Source: DASXRA01 sp036558905 (GTDB taxonomy: Bacteria; Actinomycetota; Actinomycetes; Mycobacteriales; Jatrophihabitantaceae). Taken from it: a stretch of 64,000 nt of DNA. The notes beneath the pieces are model-generated. The model did no database searches. It was not told the origin of the DNA and was given only the letters and a program-made list of their open reading frames with translations. Shown here in pieces: positions 18,154 to 26,898 of this stretch (within the stretch, counting starts at the first letter, position 1; each line of letters starts with the position of its first letter). The position numbers and the translations under genes are program-made. The stretch lies in the NCBI GenBank assembly GCA_036558905.1, contig DATBER010000024.1, forward strand, positions 27,740 to 91,739, given 5' to 3'.

Positions 18154-18585
18154 TCACAGCAGCCCGGGCAGCACCTCCTCCTCGGCGTCGGCGAAGGCCT
18201 GCTCGGTGTTGTCCAGGTATTCCTGCCAGGCCTGGGCGTCCCATACCTCGACCCGGGTGTTCGCCCCGATGACGACGCTGTCCTTGGTCAGCCCGGCGTA
18301 CTGGCGAAGCGGCTGCGGGACGGTGATCCGGCCCTGGGCGTCGGGCACCTCGTGCGAGGCGCTCGCGAAGAAGATGCGGCTGTAGTCCCGCACCCGCCGA
18401 TCGGTCACCGGCGCCGTCCGCAGCAGCTCGGTGAGCCGGTTGAACTCGGCGATCGGGAACACGAACAGGCACCGCTCCTGGCCCTTGGTGATCACCAGGC
18501 CGGACTCCAGATCGGAGCGGAACTTCGCCGGCAACGCCAGCCGTCCCTTGTCGTCGAGGCGTGGCGTGTGGGTTCCGAGGAACAC
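18154..18585 (-). CDS. mraZ: Transcriptional regulator MraZ
   Basis: AbrB-like DNA-binding protein that represses the dcw operon promoter. It has two SpoVT/AbrB repeats: TPRLDDKGRLALPAKFR and ASHEVPDAQGRITVPQPLR. Three in-frame GTGs are possible (18594, 18591, 18585). The GTG at 18585 begins with FLGTHTPRLDDKGR, the family's usual N-terminus, gives 143 aa like mycobacterial MraZ, and has AGGTGAGG at good spacing, so it is preferred. It is the first gene of the cluster. Confidence 0.93.
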   Translation of the reverse strand: MFLGTHTPRLDDKGRLALPAKFRSDLESGLVITKGQERCLFVFPIAEFNRLTELLRTAPVTDRRVRDYSRIFFASASHEVPDAQGRITVPQPLRQYAGLTKDSVVIGANTRVEVWDAQAWQEYLDNTEQAFADAEEEVLPGLL

Positions 18586-18608
18586 CGGCACCACCCCTCA
18601 CCTGACCG

Positions 18609-18658
18609 CTCCCAACCCCCACAGCGCCCCACCGTACCCCACTTTCATCCACCGTCAA
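18609..18658 (-). promoter_or_regulatory. mraZ promoter with four-copy MraZ operator
   Basis: On the minus strand, TTGACG (18658-18653) and TACGGT (18636-18631) are spaced by 16 nt, a good housekeeping promoter with a start near 18624. Overlapping it are four direct GTGG repeats (CCAC on the plus strand at 18619, 18629, 18639 and 18649) exactly 10 bp apart. Regularly spaced TGG-type repeats of this kind are the known MraZ binding boxes in other bacteria, so autorepression is likely. Confidence 0.75.
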
Positions 18659-18849
18659 CGCGAACGGCGTCGGTTTCGGCGCGCCGCAGGACAGATCTCC
18701 CCCGCAATCCGGGGCCGAGACGCGGTGGGGAGGAGTGGCGGACGGATGCCGCCGTTACCTGGATGTTTTCGGGCTCAGGGATACTCGCGTGACACGGCGC
18801 ACACGACGTCGTAAAAAAACAAACCGCGCCCATTGGGGGGAGCAGGTTG

Positions 18850-19923
18850 GTGGATCAGGTGGACTACCCATATAGCGACGACCGTTCGCGCCCCCCGAGG
18901 GCAGTGGCGCAACCCGGTCACTCCAGGGCAGGGTTGCAAGCTGTGGTGGACAGTGGGGAATTCGGGGACGACATCAGCAGCGTCCGAGCCGCAGGCGAAC
19001 GCATCATCGCCAACATCGAGCAGGTCATCGAAGGCAAGGCCGGCACGATCCGGCTCGGCCTGGCGGTGCTGCTCGCCGAGGGACACCTGCTGATCGAGGA
19101 CGTGCCCGGTGTGGGCAAGACGAAGTTCGCGAAGGCCCTGGCCCGCTCGATCGACTGCTCGGTGCGCCGGGTTCAGTTCACCCCGGACCTGCTGCCCAGC
19201 GACGTCACCGGCGTCAGCGTGTACAACTCCGAGTCCCGCGACTTCGAGTTCAAGCCCGGCCCGGTGTTCGCCAACATCGTGGTGGGCGACGAGATCAACC
19301 GCGCCTCGCCGAAGACCCAGGCGGCGCTGCTGGAGTGCATGGAGGAGCGCCAGGTCACCGTCGATGGCGTCACGTACGCGCTCGAGACGCCGTTCCTCGT
19401 GCTGGCCACCCAGAACCCCATCGACATGGAGGGCACCTACCCGCTGCCCGAGGCGCAGCGCGACCGGTTCACCGCCCGTATCTCCATGGGCTACCCCGAC
19501 CGGGTCGCCGAGATTGCCATGCTGGCCGAGCACGCCGCCGCCGATCCGCTCGCGACACTCGAGCCGGTATCCGACGCCGCCGAGGTGCGCGAGCTCATCG
19601 ACCGGGTCCGGTCAGTGCACGTCGCCGAGGGCATCAAGGCCTATGCGGTCGACCTGGCCGAGGCGACCCGACGGGCGGCCGACGTCCGGCTCGGCGCCTC
19701 CCCCCGCGCCACCCTGCAGTTGCTGCGGGCGGCCAAGGCCTGGGCGGCGCTGGACGCGCGCGACTACGTCATCCCCGACGACCTGCAGGCGCTGACCGCT
19801 CCGGTACTGGCCCACCGCATGCTGCTGACCGCCGACGCGAGCATCGGCGGACGCACCGCCGAGGACGTGCTGTCCAAGGTGGTCGCGACGGTGCCGATCC
19901 CGGCGCCCGACGCGCGCCGCTAG
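18850..19923 (+). CDS. MoxR-type AAA+ ATPase
   Basis: AAA+ ATPase of the MoxR family, thought to act as a chaperone for partners with DUF58/VWA domains. 357 aa with Walker A EDVPGVGKTKFAKAL, Walker B VVGDEINRASPKTQAALLE, the segment MEERQVTVDG and sensor region ATQNPIDMEGTYPLPEAQRD. GTG 18850 has GGGGGGAG about 7 nt upstream; a TTG at 18847 is less likely. It heads an operon with a DUF58 and a transglutaminase protein. Confidence 0.93.
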   Translation: MDQVDYPYSDDRSRPPRAVAQPGHSRAGLQAVVDSGEFGDDISSVRAAGERIIANIEQVIEGKAGTIRLGLAVLLAEGHLLIEDVPGVGKTKFAKALARSIDCSVRRVQFTPDLLPSDVTGVSVYNSESRDFEFKPGPVFANIVVGDEINRASPKTQAALLECMEERQVTVDGVTYALETPFLVLATQNPIDMEGTYPLPEAQRDRFTARISMGYPDRVAEIAMLAEHAAADPLATLEPVSDAAEVRELIDRVRSVHVAEGIKAYAVDLAEATRRAADVRLGASPRATLQLLRAAKAWAALDARDYVIPDDLQALTAPVLAHRMLLTADASIGGRTAEDVLSKVVATVPIPAPDARR

Positions 19924-19933
19924 GCGTCTCGCC

Positions 19934-21280
19934 ATGCGACGGATCCGTCCTGGCTTCACCACCCGGGCCCGCTGCCTGATCGCCGGCGGCATCACTGCGG
20001 CGCTGTGCGGACTGCTGTTCGGCGAGGTCGACCTGATCCGGGCCGGTTGCCTGGTCGTCGCCATCCCGGTCGTGGCGGCGATCATCGTGCACCGCTCGCA
20101 GGTCACCATCGCCAGCCGGCGCGGCGTCTCGCACGCGCGCGCCCAAGCCGGCTCGGAGGTGGTCATCCAGCTGACCGTGACCAACCGGTCGCTGATCCCG
20201 ACCGGCTCGCTCATGCTCGAGGACCGGTTGCCGGCCCGGTTGGTCGGGCGTGCCCGCTTCGTGCTCGACGGGTTGAACGGGCGCGAGACCCGGACCGTGG
20301 CTTATCACGTGCCGGCCCTCCCCCGTGGTCACTACGACGCCGGGCCACTGCGCGTTCGGCTGACCGACCCGTTCGGGCTCATCGACGCCACCCGGTCGTT
20401 CACCGCCCGGTCCCGGTTCGTCATCACGCCGATCGTCGATCAGCTACCCGACGTACACCTGCCCAACTCGTGGGACCTCGGCGAGAACGCCGGCAGCCAC
20501 TCGATCGGATCCCGGGGCGCCGACGACGCGTCCACCCGCGAGTGGCGGCACGGCGACGACCTGCGCAAGATCCATTGGCGGTCGACGGCACGCACCGGGG
20601 CGTTGATGGTGCGCCACGAGGAGCGGCCCTGGCAGGGCCACGCCACGCTTCTGATGGACCTGCGGGCGTCCGCGCACGTGGCGGCCGAGGAGCCGAGCGG
20701 CCCGGCCGACGACCGCAGCCGGCGCAGCATCGAGTGGGCGATCAGTGCGATCGCCAGCATCGGCAGCCAGCTGTTCTTGACCGGCCGCGAGGTCAGCCTG
20801 ATCGACGACGTCACCGCTCGCGAACGGGCCCGGTTCGGGTCGCAGGGCGCGTTCGTCGACTACCTCGCGGAGGTGTCCGCCGGCAGCGAGACCAGCCTGC
20901 TGCCGGTCGTGCCGCTGCTGCGCCAGGCAATGCGCGACTCCACCGTGGTCGCGGTGCTCGGCCGAGTCGACACTGCGAGCGTCCACGCCCTGGCCGACGC
21001 GCACCCACGCGGCTCGGCCACCCCGGCGTTCGCCGTGCTGCTCGACGTCGACTCGTGGGACAGCGATCCCGAGCCGGCCGACGAGGCCGCGCCGGTCGGC
21101 CCGATCTGGACAGCGGAGAGCCGTCGCGTCGCCGAGACGTTGCGCGCCGCCGGTTGGTGGGTCGTGCCGGCCCGGTCCAGCGACCCGATCCCCGCGGTGT
21201 GGACGCGCCTGCTCCGGCAGCGGGCCGCCTCCCCCGGCTCGGCCGCCCTGGCCAATTCGCGACTGAGCACGCTGCGATGA
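19934..21280 (+). CDS. DUF58 membrane protein
   Basis: 448 aa with two N-terminal membrane segments (about residues 12-50) and the DUF58 signature DASTREWRHGDDLRKIHWRS followed by TGALMVRHEERPW. DUF58 proteins contain a von Willebrand A-like fold and pair with MoxR ATPases; the precise function is unknown. It starts 10 bp after moxR and its stop overlaps the transglutaminase start as ATGA, so the three are one operon. Confidence 0.92.
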   Translation: MRRIRPGFTTRARCLIAGGITAALCGLLFGEVDLIRAGCLVVAIPVVAAIIVHRSQVTIASRRGVSHARAQAGSEVVIQLTVTNRSLIPTGSLMLEDRLPARLVGRARFVLDGLNGRETRTVAYHVPALPRGHYDAGPLRVRLTDPFGLIDATRSFTARSRFVITPIVDQLPDVHLPNSWDLGENAGSHSIGSRGADDASTREWRHGDDLRKIHWRSTARTGALMVRHEERPWQGHATLLMDLRASAHVAAEEPSGPADDRSRRSIEWAISAIASIGSQLFLTGREVSLIDDVTARERARFGSQGAFVDYLAEVSAGSETSLLPVVPLLRQAMRDSTVVAVLGRVDTASVHALADAHPRGSATPAFAVLLDVDSWDSDPEPADEAAPVGPIWTAESRRVAETLRAAGWWVVPARSSDPIPAVWTRLLRQRAASPGSAALANSRLSTLR

Positions 21281-23580
21281 CCTCGCCGACGATCAAGGCC
21301 TACGCCGAGCGGCTCGCCGGTCCCGAGAACGCGGCCCGGCGCACCGTCGCCGGCCTGGTCGCGTCCGCGCTGGCGGTGCTGCCACTGCACGAGGTCTTCA
21401 CCGACTGGGCCTGGCTGCCGAACGTGTGGGTGGCGATGCTGCTCACGATCGGACCGGCCGCCCTGCTGCGGGTGCGCTACCCGGCCCGGGGCATCCACCT
21501 GCTGCCCGGCCTCGCCATCACGGTCGTGTTCCTGACCGTGCGGTTCGTGCCGGATCACGCCTGGGGCGGGTTCTTGCCGCTCGGCAAGGCGTGGTCGGAC
21601 GTCGCGGTGCTCAATCGCGATTTCCACGACACGATCCGCGACGGCTCGGCCCCGCTGCACTCCACCGAGGCCATCCGCATGGTGCTGGCCGCGCTACTGG
21701 TGCTGCTGGCGATGGCGGTCGATCTGGTTGCGGTCGTGGCCCGCCGCCCGGCACTGGCCGGCGTGCCGTTCCTGCTGCTGTTCACGCTCGCCGGGGCGAT
21801 GCCGCGGCACGCGGTCGGCTGGTTCTGGTTCGCCCTGGCTGCCCTGGGCTACCTGCTGCTGCTCAGTTCGGACGCCCGAGACGAAGTGTCGCGGTGGGGC
21901 CGGCTGATGCCGCACGCGGCCGGGGCGTCCAGCGCCGCGGTGAAGGCGCTGACCGGGCGGCGGATCGCGGTGATCGCCATCGTGGTTGCGCTGGCCGTGC
22001 CGTTGGTGCTGCCGATCCGCAAGAGCAACCTGCTGGCCGACGCGCTGCACGGCACCCACGGCGGCGGAGGCGGTGGCGGTGTCAGCCTGGACCCGTTCGT
22101 GCGGCTCAAGGGTCAGCTCGACCGGCGCAATCCCACCGAACTGCTCCAGGTCGATACGTCCGGCCTCGGCGCGCACCGCCCGCTGTACCTGAGCCAGGTG
22201 GTCCTGGACTCCTACGACGCCTCGGGATGGCACCAGGGCAGCAAGGGCCGGACCGAGTCGCTGGCCTCGACCTCGTTCGGTGTCGAGCCGAACAGCACGC
22301 GGATCGACGAGCCGTTCCAGTACTCGGCGACGATCACGATCGAGGGCCTGGAGGACGTGGCTGCGCCGGTGTTCCAGTCGCCTTCCCACATCGAAGGGCT
22401 GTCCGACAACTGGGGTTGGAGCGAGCAGGACAGCGCCCTGTTCGGGGGAACCATCCGGCACGGCGAGAGCTACACCGAGACGGTGATGGAACCGCAACCG
22501 TTGCCGACGACGCTGGCGCGATCCAAACCGGTCAACACCGACCCCGACCTGCAGCGCTGGCTGCAGACTCCGGCCACCATGCCCTCCGCGGTCGTGAGCA
22601 AGGTCAGCCAGCTGACCCGGAGCCAGAGCTCGCCCTATGCGAAGGCCCTCGCGGTCTTCAAGTACTTCGGCCCCGAGAACGGCTTCGTCTACAGCCTGAG
22701 CACCAAGACCGGCGACTCCGGTAGCGACCTGGTCGACTTCCTGCACAACAAGGCCGGGTTCTGTCAGCAGTACGCGGCGGCCATGGCGATCATGCTGCGG
22801 ATGGCCGGCGTCCCGTCGCGGGTGGTGGTCGGCTATACCCACCCGGCACCGGACAAGGAAGGCAAGTTCGTCGTCACCACGAACGACGCGCACGCCTGGG
22901 TCGAGGCGTACTTCGCCGGTGCCGGCTGGATACCCTTCGACCCCACCCCGCTCGTCGGCAGCGACGCCGGTCGCGCCGCGCAGATGTCCTGGGCACCGAA
23001 GGCCGCGCAACCTACGGTGACCGTGCCGTCGGCCAGCGCCGGTAGCAGCGGGTCGAGCGTCAACAACGGGCGCCGGATCACCCTCGAGAACCAGGGTGGG
23101 GCCGGCGTGAAGGTGCGGGGCGACAGCGGTCCGCCCGCCTGGGTCGTCTGGCTGGTACTCGGAATCGCCGGTCTGATCGTCCTGGCGATCCTGCTGCCGG
23201 GTGCGGTACGCCTTTGGCGGCGCCGAGCCCGGCTACGGGCCGCGGCCCGCGATCCCGATCCGCTCTGGCAGGAGCTGGCCGACACCGCCGTCGACCTCGG
23301 CTACGTGTGGTCGCCGGTGCGCACCCCGAGACAGGTGGTGACCTGGCTGCGGCGCGAGGGCGTCTCCGGCGAGGCCGACAGCTCGCTGCGGACGCTGGCC
23401 GGAGCCGTCGAGGTGTCGCGCTACGCCGGGTCCCGGACGGCGGTCGCCAACAAGGAGTTGCTCGGTGACCTGCGCCGGGTCGAGGTCTCGCTGCGGGCGA
23501 CGCGCACGCCGTGGGAGCGGGTACGGGCCCGGCTGCTGCCCGGATCACTGGGCTGGCTGCAGCGTCGGCGCCGGCACTGA
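21277..23580 (+). CDS. TgpA-type membrane transglutaminase-like protein
   Basis: 767 aa: five or six N-terminal membrane helices (to about residue 250), an extracytoplasmic transglutaminase-like domain with a papain-like triad in GFCQQYAAAMAIMLRMAGVP (Cys), NDAHAWVEAYF (His) and WIPFDPTPL (Asp), then a further membrane helix and a C-terminal DUF4129-like cytoplasmic part. The family is proposed to process envelope peptides or proteins. ATG 21277 overlaps the DUF58 stop; upstream in-frame sequence is a shadow of that gene. Confidence 0.92.
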   Translation: MTSPTIKAYAERLAGPENAARRTVAGLVASALAVLPLHEVFTDWAWLPNVWVAMLLTIGPAALLRVRYPARGIHLLPGLAITVVFLTVRFVPDHAWGGFLPLGKAWSDVAVLNRDFHDTIRDGSAPLHSTEAIRMVLAALLVLLAMAVDLVAVVARRPALAGVPFLLLFTLAGAMPRHAVGWFWFALAALGYLLLLSSDARDEVSRWGRLMPHAAGASSAAVKALTGRRIAVIAIVVALAVPLVLPIRKSNLLADALHGTHGGGGGGGVSLDPFVRLKGQLDRRNPTELLQVDTSGLGAHRPLYLSQVVLDSYDASGWHQGSKGRTESLASTSFGVEPNSTRIDEPFQYSATITIEGLEDVAAPVFQSPSHIEGLSDNWGWSEQDSALFGGTIRHGESYTETVMEPQPLPTTLARSKPVNTDPDLQRWLQTPATMPSAVVSKVSQLTRSQSSPYAKALAVFKYFGPENGFVYSLSTKTGDSGSDLVDFLHNKAGFCQQYAAAMAIMLRMAGVPSRVVVGYTHPAPDKEGKFVVTTNDAHAWVEAYFAGAGWIPFDPTPLVGSDAGRAAQMSWAPKAAQPTVTVPSASAGSSGSSVNNGRRITLENQGGAGVKVRGDSGPPAWVVWLVLGIAGLIVLAILLPGAVRLWRRRARLRAAARDPDPLWQELADTAVDLGYVWSPVRTPRQVVTWLRREGVSGEADSSLRTLAGAVEVSRYAGSRTAVANKELLGDLRRVEVSLRATRTPWERVRARLLPGSLGWLQRRRRH

Positions 23581-23633
23581 CCCGACGCGGCGACGGGCGC
23601 GGTCGCCCGGCCGGGTGGCCCGCCGGACACGCA

Positions 23634-23663
23634 GCCAGCCTGACCCAGACGGGTCAGGCTGGC
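23634..23663. terminator. Perfect 13-bp hairpin between convergent genes
   Basis: GCCAGCCTGACCC (23634-23646), loop AGAC, GGGTCAGGCTGGC (23651-23663): a perfect stem in the gap between the transglutaminase gene (plus) and the DUF3040 gene (minus). It has no T-run on either side, as is common for actinobacterial terminators, and could act in both directions. Confidence 0.75.
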
Positions 23664-23737
23664 ATCAGAAAGCAGATAGTGGCCGACCAGAGGCTGGAGG
23701 CCGGAGCACGACCGCGACCGGACGGCCTCCCCCGCGC

Positions 23738-24112
23738 CTACTCCTCGTCGAAGCGCTTGCGCAGCCGGTCTTCCATCCGCGACCGGACGCCCGGACGGCG
23801 GCTCTTGGACCCGCCGTCGCCGACCTCCGGATTGCGGCCGGGAGACTTCGAGGTGAGCATCGTGGCGACGTAGACGCAGGACGCGACGATCAGCACGAAT
23901 CCCACGACGCCGAGCACGATCAGCTTGGCGAGCAGCCCGACCAGCACAACGGCCAGTCCGGCCAGAACCCCGATCGTGGCGATGATGATCCAGCGACGGG
24001 TATGCAGTCGTGAGCGCCCGGCGCGCACCGCAGAGGCGAACTTCGGGTCTTCTGCGTAAAGCGCCTGCTCGATCTGTTCGAGGAGCCTCTGCTCGTGCTC
24101 GGAGAGCGGCAC
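23738..24112 (-). CDS. DUF3040 small membrane protein
   Basis: 124 aa. The N-terminus MPLSEHEQRLLEQIEQALYA is the DUF3040 signature, followed by two close membrane helices (about residues 40-82) and a basic tail (SRRPGVRSRMEDRLRKRFDE). Actinobacteria carry this gene near mraZ; its function is unknown. GTG 24112 with AAGGAGGG 4 nt upstream decides the start. A possible -10 TATGCT lies at 24224-24219. Confidence 0.9.
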   Translation of the reverse strand: MPLSEHEQRLLEQIEQALYAEDPKFASAVRAGRSRLHTRRWIIIATIGVLAGLAVVLVGLLAKLIVLGVVGFVLIVASCVYVATMLTSKSPGRNPEVGDGGSKSRRPGVRSRMEDRLRKRFDEE

Positions 24113-24324
24113 CGTGCCCTCCTTACGTCCTTCCGCTGATGCCCCGTTCAGGCCATCAGCCGGGCGGCCTGCGATCCAAGTGTTCGAATCAGCCCTCGGT
24201 TGAGAGTTGACACTGTCGAGCATACGAGCCCAGTGCCTCCGGCGAAAGTTAACCGGCCGTCCAGGTGTGAGGTTTCCCATCACAACGGCGGTTTGCCGAC
24301 CCTCATCCGACCCTCAACCGGCTC

Positions 24325-25575
24325 TCAACCGGCGTGGCGGTGGGCGGAAGGTCCCCGTTCGGGCCCGCGGACGAGCGTGGCCGGGCGCAGGGCCGTCGGT
24401 CCGAACCGGGCCTGAGCGGCGTCGGCGACCTCGTCGACCGCGCCACCGGCCGGCGCGACGTCGTCCAGGGTGAGCTGGCGTGGGGTGTCGGCGGCCTCGC
24501 GGAACTGCTCGGCCTTCACGCCGACCAGCCGGATCCGCGGACGGTCGAGGTTGAGGCTGCGGTACAGGTCCAATGCGATCTCGTGCAAGGTGGCCGTCGA
24601 GTCGACCCAGTCGGCGACGGTACGTACCCGAGTGACCGTGCGGAAGTCGGCGAACCGGATCTTGATGCCCACCGTGCGGGCGACCCATTGGCGCTCGCGC
24701 AGACGCTGGCCGACCTCGCCGGACAGCCGAAGCAGCTCCCGGGAGATCTCGGCCTCGTCGGTCAGGTCGACGGCAGTCGTGTGGTCGGCGCTGATCGACT
24801 TCTCGACCTCGTGCGGCTCGACATCGCGGGGATCGCGACCTGAGGCCAGTGCGTGCAGATGCTCGGCGACCGCGACGCCCACCGCGCGACGGAGCGTGTC
24901 GAGCGGGATGCCGGCCAGGTCGCCGACGGTCCGGACGCCGAGCCGGTGCAGCGGCTGCGCGGTGCGGGCGCCCACCCCCCACAGCACGGTGACCGGCAGC
25001 GGATGCAGGAAGGTCAGCGTGTCGGCCGCCGGCACGAGAAGCAGCCCGTCCGGCTTGCACCGCGCCGAGGCCAGCTTGGCCACGAACTTGGTCGATGCGA
25101 CGCCGACCGAGCAGGTGAGTCCCAGGTCGTCGGCCACCCGGGCCCGGATGCGGCGGGCGATCTCCAACGGCCGGCCGAGCAGCCGCTGCGCGCCGGTGAC
25201 GTCGAGGAACGCCTCGTCCAGCGACAGCGGCTCGACCAGCGGCGTGACGTCACGCAGGATCGCCATGACCTGGCCCGACACCTGGCTGTAGGCGGCCCGA
25301 TCGGGCGGCAGCACGACGGCGTGCCGGCACAGCCGCAGCGCCTGGCCCATCGGCATGGCGCTGCGGACGCCGAACCGCCGAGCCTCGTAGGACGCCGCCG
25401 CGACGACACCCCGGGTGGAGCCGCCGACGATGACCGGCTTGCCGCGCAGCTCGGGACGGCGGCGGATCTCGACGCTGGCGAAGAAGGCGTCCATGTCGAC
25501 GTGCAGGATCGAGCATCCGGTGTCGTCGCCGTCGGTCGGCCCGGCGGCGCGCGGAACGTCAGCGCTGCGGCCCAT
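24325..25575 (-). CDS. dinB: DNA polymerase IV (Y family)
   Basis: Error-prone translesion polymerase. 416 aa with the catalytic motifs HVDMDAFFASVE and SLDEAFLDVTGA, the YEARRFGVRSAMPM segment, the helix-hairpin-helix region LWGVGARTAQPLHRLGVRTV, the little-finger domain, and a beta-clamp-binding peptide QLTLDD near residue 368. ATG 25575 lies 4 bp after the methyltransferase stop. It is third in an operon whose upstream region carries two SOS boxes, so damage induction is expected. Confidence 0.95.
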   Translation of the reverse strand: MGRSADVPRAAGPTDGDDTGCSILHVDMDAFFASVEIRRRPELRGKPVIVGGSTRGVVAAASYEARRFGVRSAMPMGQALRLCRHAVVLPPDRAAYSQVSGQVMAILRDVTPLVEPLSLDEAFLDVTGAQRLLGRPLEIARRIRARVADDLGLTCSVGVASTKFVAKLASARCKPDGLLLVPAADTLTFLHPLPVTVLWGVGARTAQPLHRLGVRTVGDLAGIPLDTLRRAVGVAVAEHLHALASGRDPRDVEPHEVEKSISADHTTAVDLTDEAEISRELLRLSGEVGQRLRERQWVARTVGIKIRFADFRTVTRVRTVADWVDSTATLHEIALDLYRSLNLDRPRIRLVGVKAEQFREAADTPRQLTLDDVAPAGGAVDEVADAAQARFGPTALRPATLVRGPERGPSAHRHAG

Positions 25576-25579
25576 GGTG

Positions 25580-26368
25580 TCAGCCCGGACGCCGGGCCAG
25601 CACGTGCACCCGGCTGGCGATCTCGCGGAACGGTGAGCGCCCGGATGCGAGCTGCTCCAACTCGGCCAGCGCCGCGCCGTCCGAACTGGCGGGCGGCGCC
25701 TCGGGATCGGCGCCCGGGACGAGTTCGGTGAACACGCCGACGCCGTGCACCTGCTCGACGACCAGGCCGAGCTCGGCGCACCGCGCCTGGACCGCCGACA
25801 GGTCGAGCACGGTCGGCGCCGCGGCGGCGAGGGAGCGCAGCTCGAGCAGCGCGGTGCCGACGTCGCCGGCCAGGGCGCGGGTCAGCACGCTGGCCACCGG
25901 GTTGCTGATCAGGACGCTGACCAGGCCGCCGGGGCGGACCGCGGCGGCGACACCGGCCAGGGCGACCTGCGGGTGGTCGACCTCCTCGAGCACGCCGTGG
26001 GCCAGGGCCAGGTCGAACGAGGCCGGCGCCAGCTCGGGCACCGTGCCGCTGAGCTCGGCGAGCGCCTCGACGTCGCCGGGCACCGCGTGCACCAGGTCGT
26101 CGACGCCGGCCTCGGCCGCCCGCCGCCGCAGCGTGGCCAGCGCGTCGGGGCTGACGTCGACCACTGTGACGCGCGCGCCGGCCTGGGCCAGCGGGACGGC
26201 GGTGCTGCCGCTGCCTCCCCCGCAGTCGAGCACGGTGGGCACCGCGCCCGGCCCGGCAACCGAGCGCACCGCGTCGGAAAGCAGCTGCACGACGAGCCGC
26301 TGCCGCAACGGGGCGCCACGTTCGCGGCGACTGGTGGTCTCCACGGTGCGAACACTAGTGCCCGACAC
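25580..26368 (-). CDS. Class I SAM-dependent methyltransferase
   Basis: 262 aa. A Rossmann methyltransferase with motif I VLDCGGGSGSTAVPLAQAG, the acidic residue after strand 2 in VTVVDVSPDAL, and the motif IV/post region FDLALAHGVLEEVDHPQVAL. The substrate cannot be read from sequence. It sits between a HEPN-domain gene (21 bp upstream) and dinB (4 bp downstream) and should be co-induced with them. GTG 26368 is used; a GTG at 26353 is possible. Confidence 0.85.
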   Translation of the reverse strand: MSGTSVRTVETTSRRERGAPLRQRLVVQLLSDAVRSVAGPGAVPTVLDCGGGSGSTAVPLAQAGARVTVVDVSPDALATLRRRAAEAGVDDLVHAVPGDVEALAELSGTVPELAPASFDLALAHGVLEEVDHPQVALAGVAAAVRPGGLVSVLISNPVASVLTRALAGDVGTALLELRSLAAAAPTVLDLSAVQARCAELGLVVEQVHGVGVFTELVPGADPEAPPASSDGAALAELEQLASGRSPFREIASRVHVLARRPG

Positions 26369-26389
26369 CGACAGCAGCGTGGACCAGAC

Positions 26390-26824
26390 TCAGCTCGCCA
26401 GGGGCGTGGCCAGCAGACCCAGCGACTGCTCAACCAGCACCAGGAACTGTTCGGCGGCGTGCACCTGGTCGTCGGCGTCGCGGGCCGACACTGCGCTGCG
26501 CGCTCCGGCCTCGACGGCCGCCCGCTGGCCGGCCGTCCCGGCGAAGTAGGCCGACCACGCGGCCAGCTCGGGAGCGACTGCGTCGACGAGTACCCACGCG
26601 CTGACCAGCCGCCGCTTCCCCGCCGGCCGGGCCCGTTCGGCAAATAGCGCCGCGGCGCCCCGCAGGGCGGCGAGATGGGCCAACCGGAACTGCTCGGCCG
26701 GATCGGCCTGGCTCTCGGCGTCGCGCAACATCGCCCGGGCGTGTTCGATCAGCGAGGCGGCGGAACGGCTCGCCGGAGGCCGTAGGGTGGCGACGGCACG
26801 TGCGGGAACGGACCGGGTGGCCAT
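26390..26824 (-). CDS. SAV_6107-like HEPN-domain protein
   Basis: 144 aa, all helical. The stretches SLIEHARAMLRDAESQADPA and QFRLAHLAALRGAAALFAER resemble the actinobacterial SAV_6107 HEPN family. HEPN domains in other families are RNases or nucleotide binders, but the typical RxxxxH motif is not clear here, so activity is not claimed. ATG 26824 has AAGGGAG about 9 nt upstream. First gene of the HEPN-methyltransferase-dinB operon, directly behind two SOS boxes. Confidence 0.75.
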   Translation of the reverse strand: MATRSVPARAVATLRPPASRSAASLIEHARAMLRDAESQADPAEQFRLAHLAALRGAAALFAERARPAGKRRLVSAWVLVDAVAPELAAWSAYFAGTAGQRAAVEAGARSAVSARDADDQVHAAEQFLVLVEQSLGLLATPLAS

Positions 26825-26841
26825 GGGCGGATCTCCCTTGT

Positions 26842-26857
26842 TCGAACTTCTGTTCGA
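26842..26857 (-). promoter_or_regulatory. SOS box 1 (LexA operator)
   Basis: TCGAAC-TTCT-GTTCGA, a perfect match to the actinobacterial LexA consensus TCGAAC-N4-GTTCGA, 18 bp upstream of the HEPN gene start. Confidence 0.88.
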
Positions 26858-26865
26858 ACAGTAGC

Positions 26866-26881
26866 GCGAACGTATGTTCGA
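26866..26881 (-). promoter_or_regulatory. SOS box 2 (LexA operator)
   Basis: GCGAAC-GTAT-GTTCGA, one mismatch from the same LexA consensus, 24 bp from box 1 and just after the cysG stop. Two sites suggest tight repression. Confidence 0.82.
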
Positions 26882-26898
26882 GGCAAGCGGATACGGCG

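Noticed and set aside
18801..18823. ACGACGTCGT palindrome and A-run before moxR
   Set aside because: No matching second site or promoter geometry; left unassigned.
24113..24324. Small plus-strand frames in the DUF3040-dinB gap
   Set aside because: No ribosome site or recognisable protein; the gap probably holds only the DUF3040 promoter.
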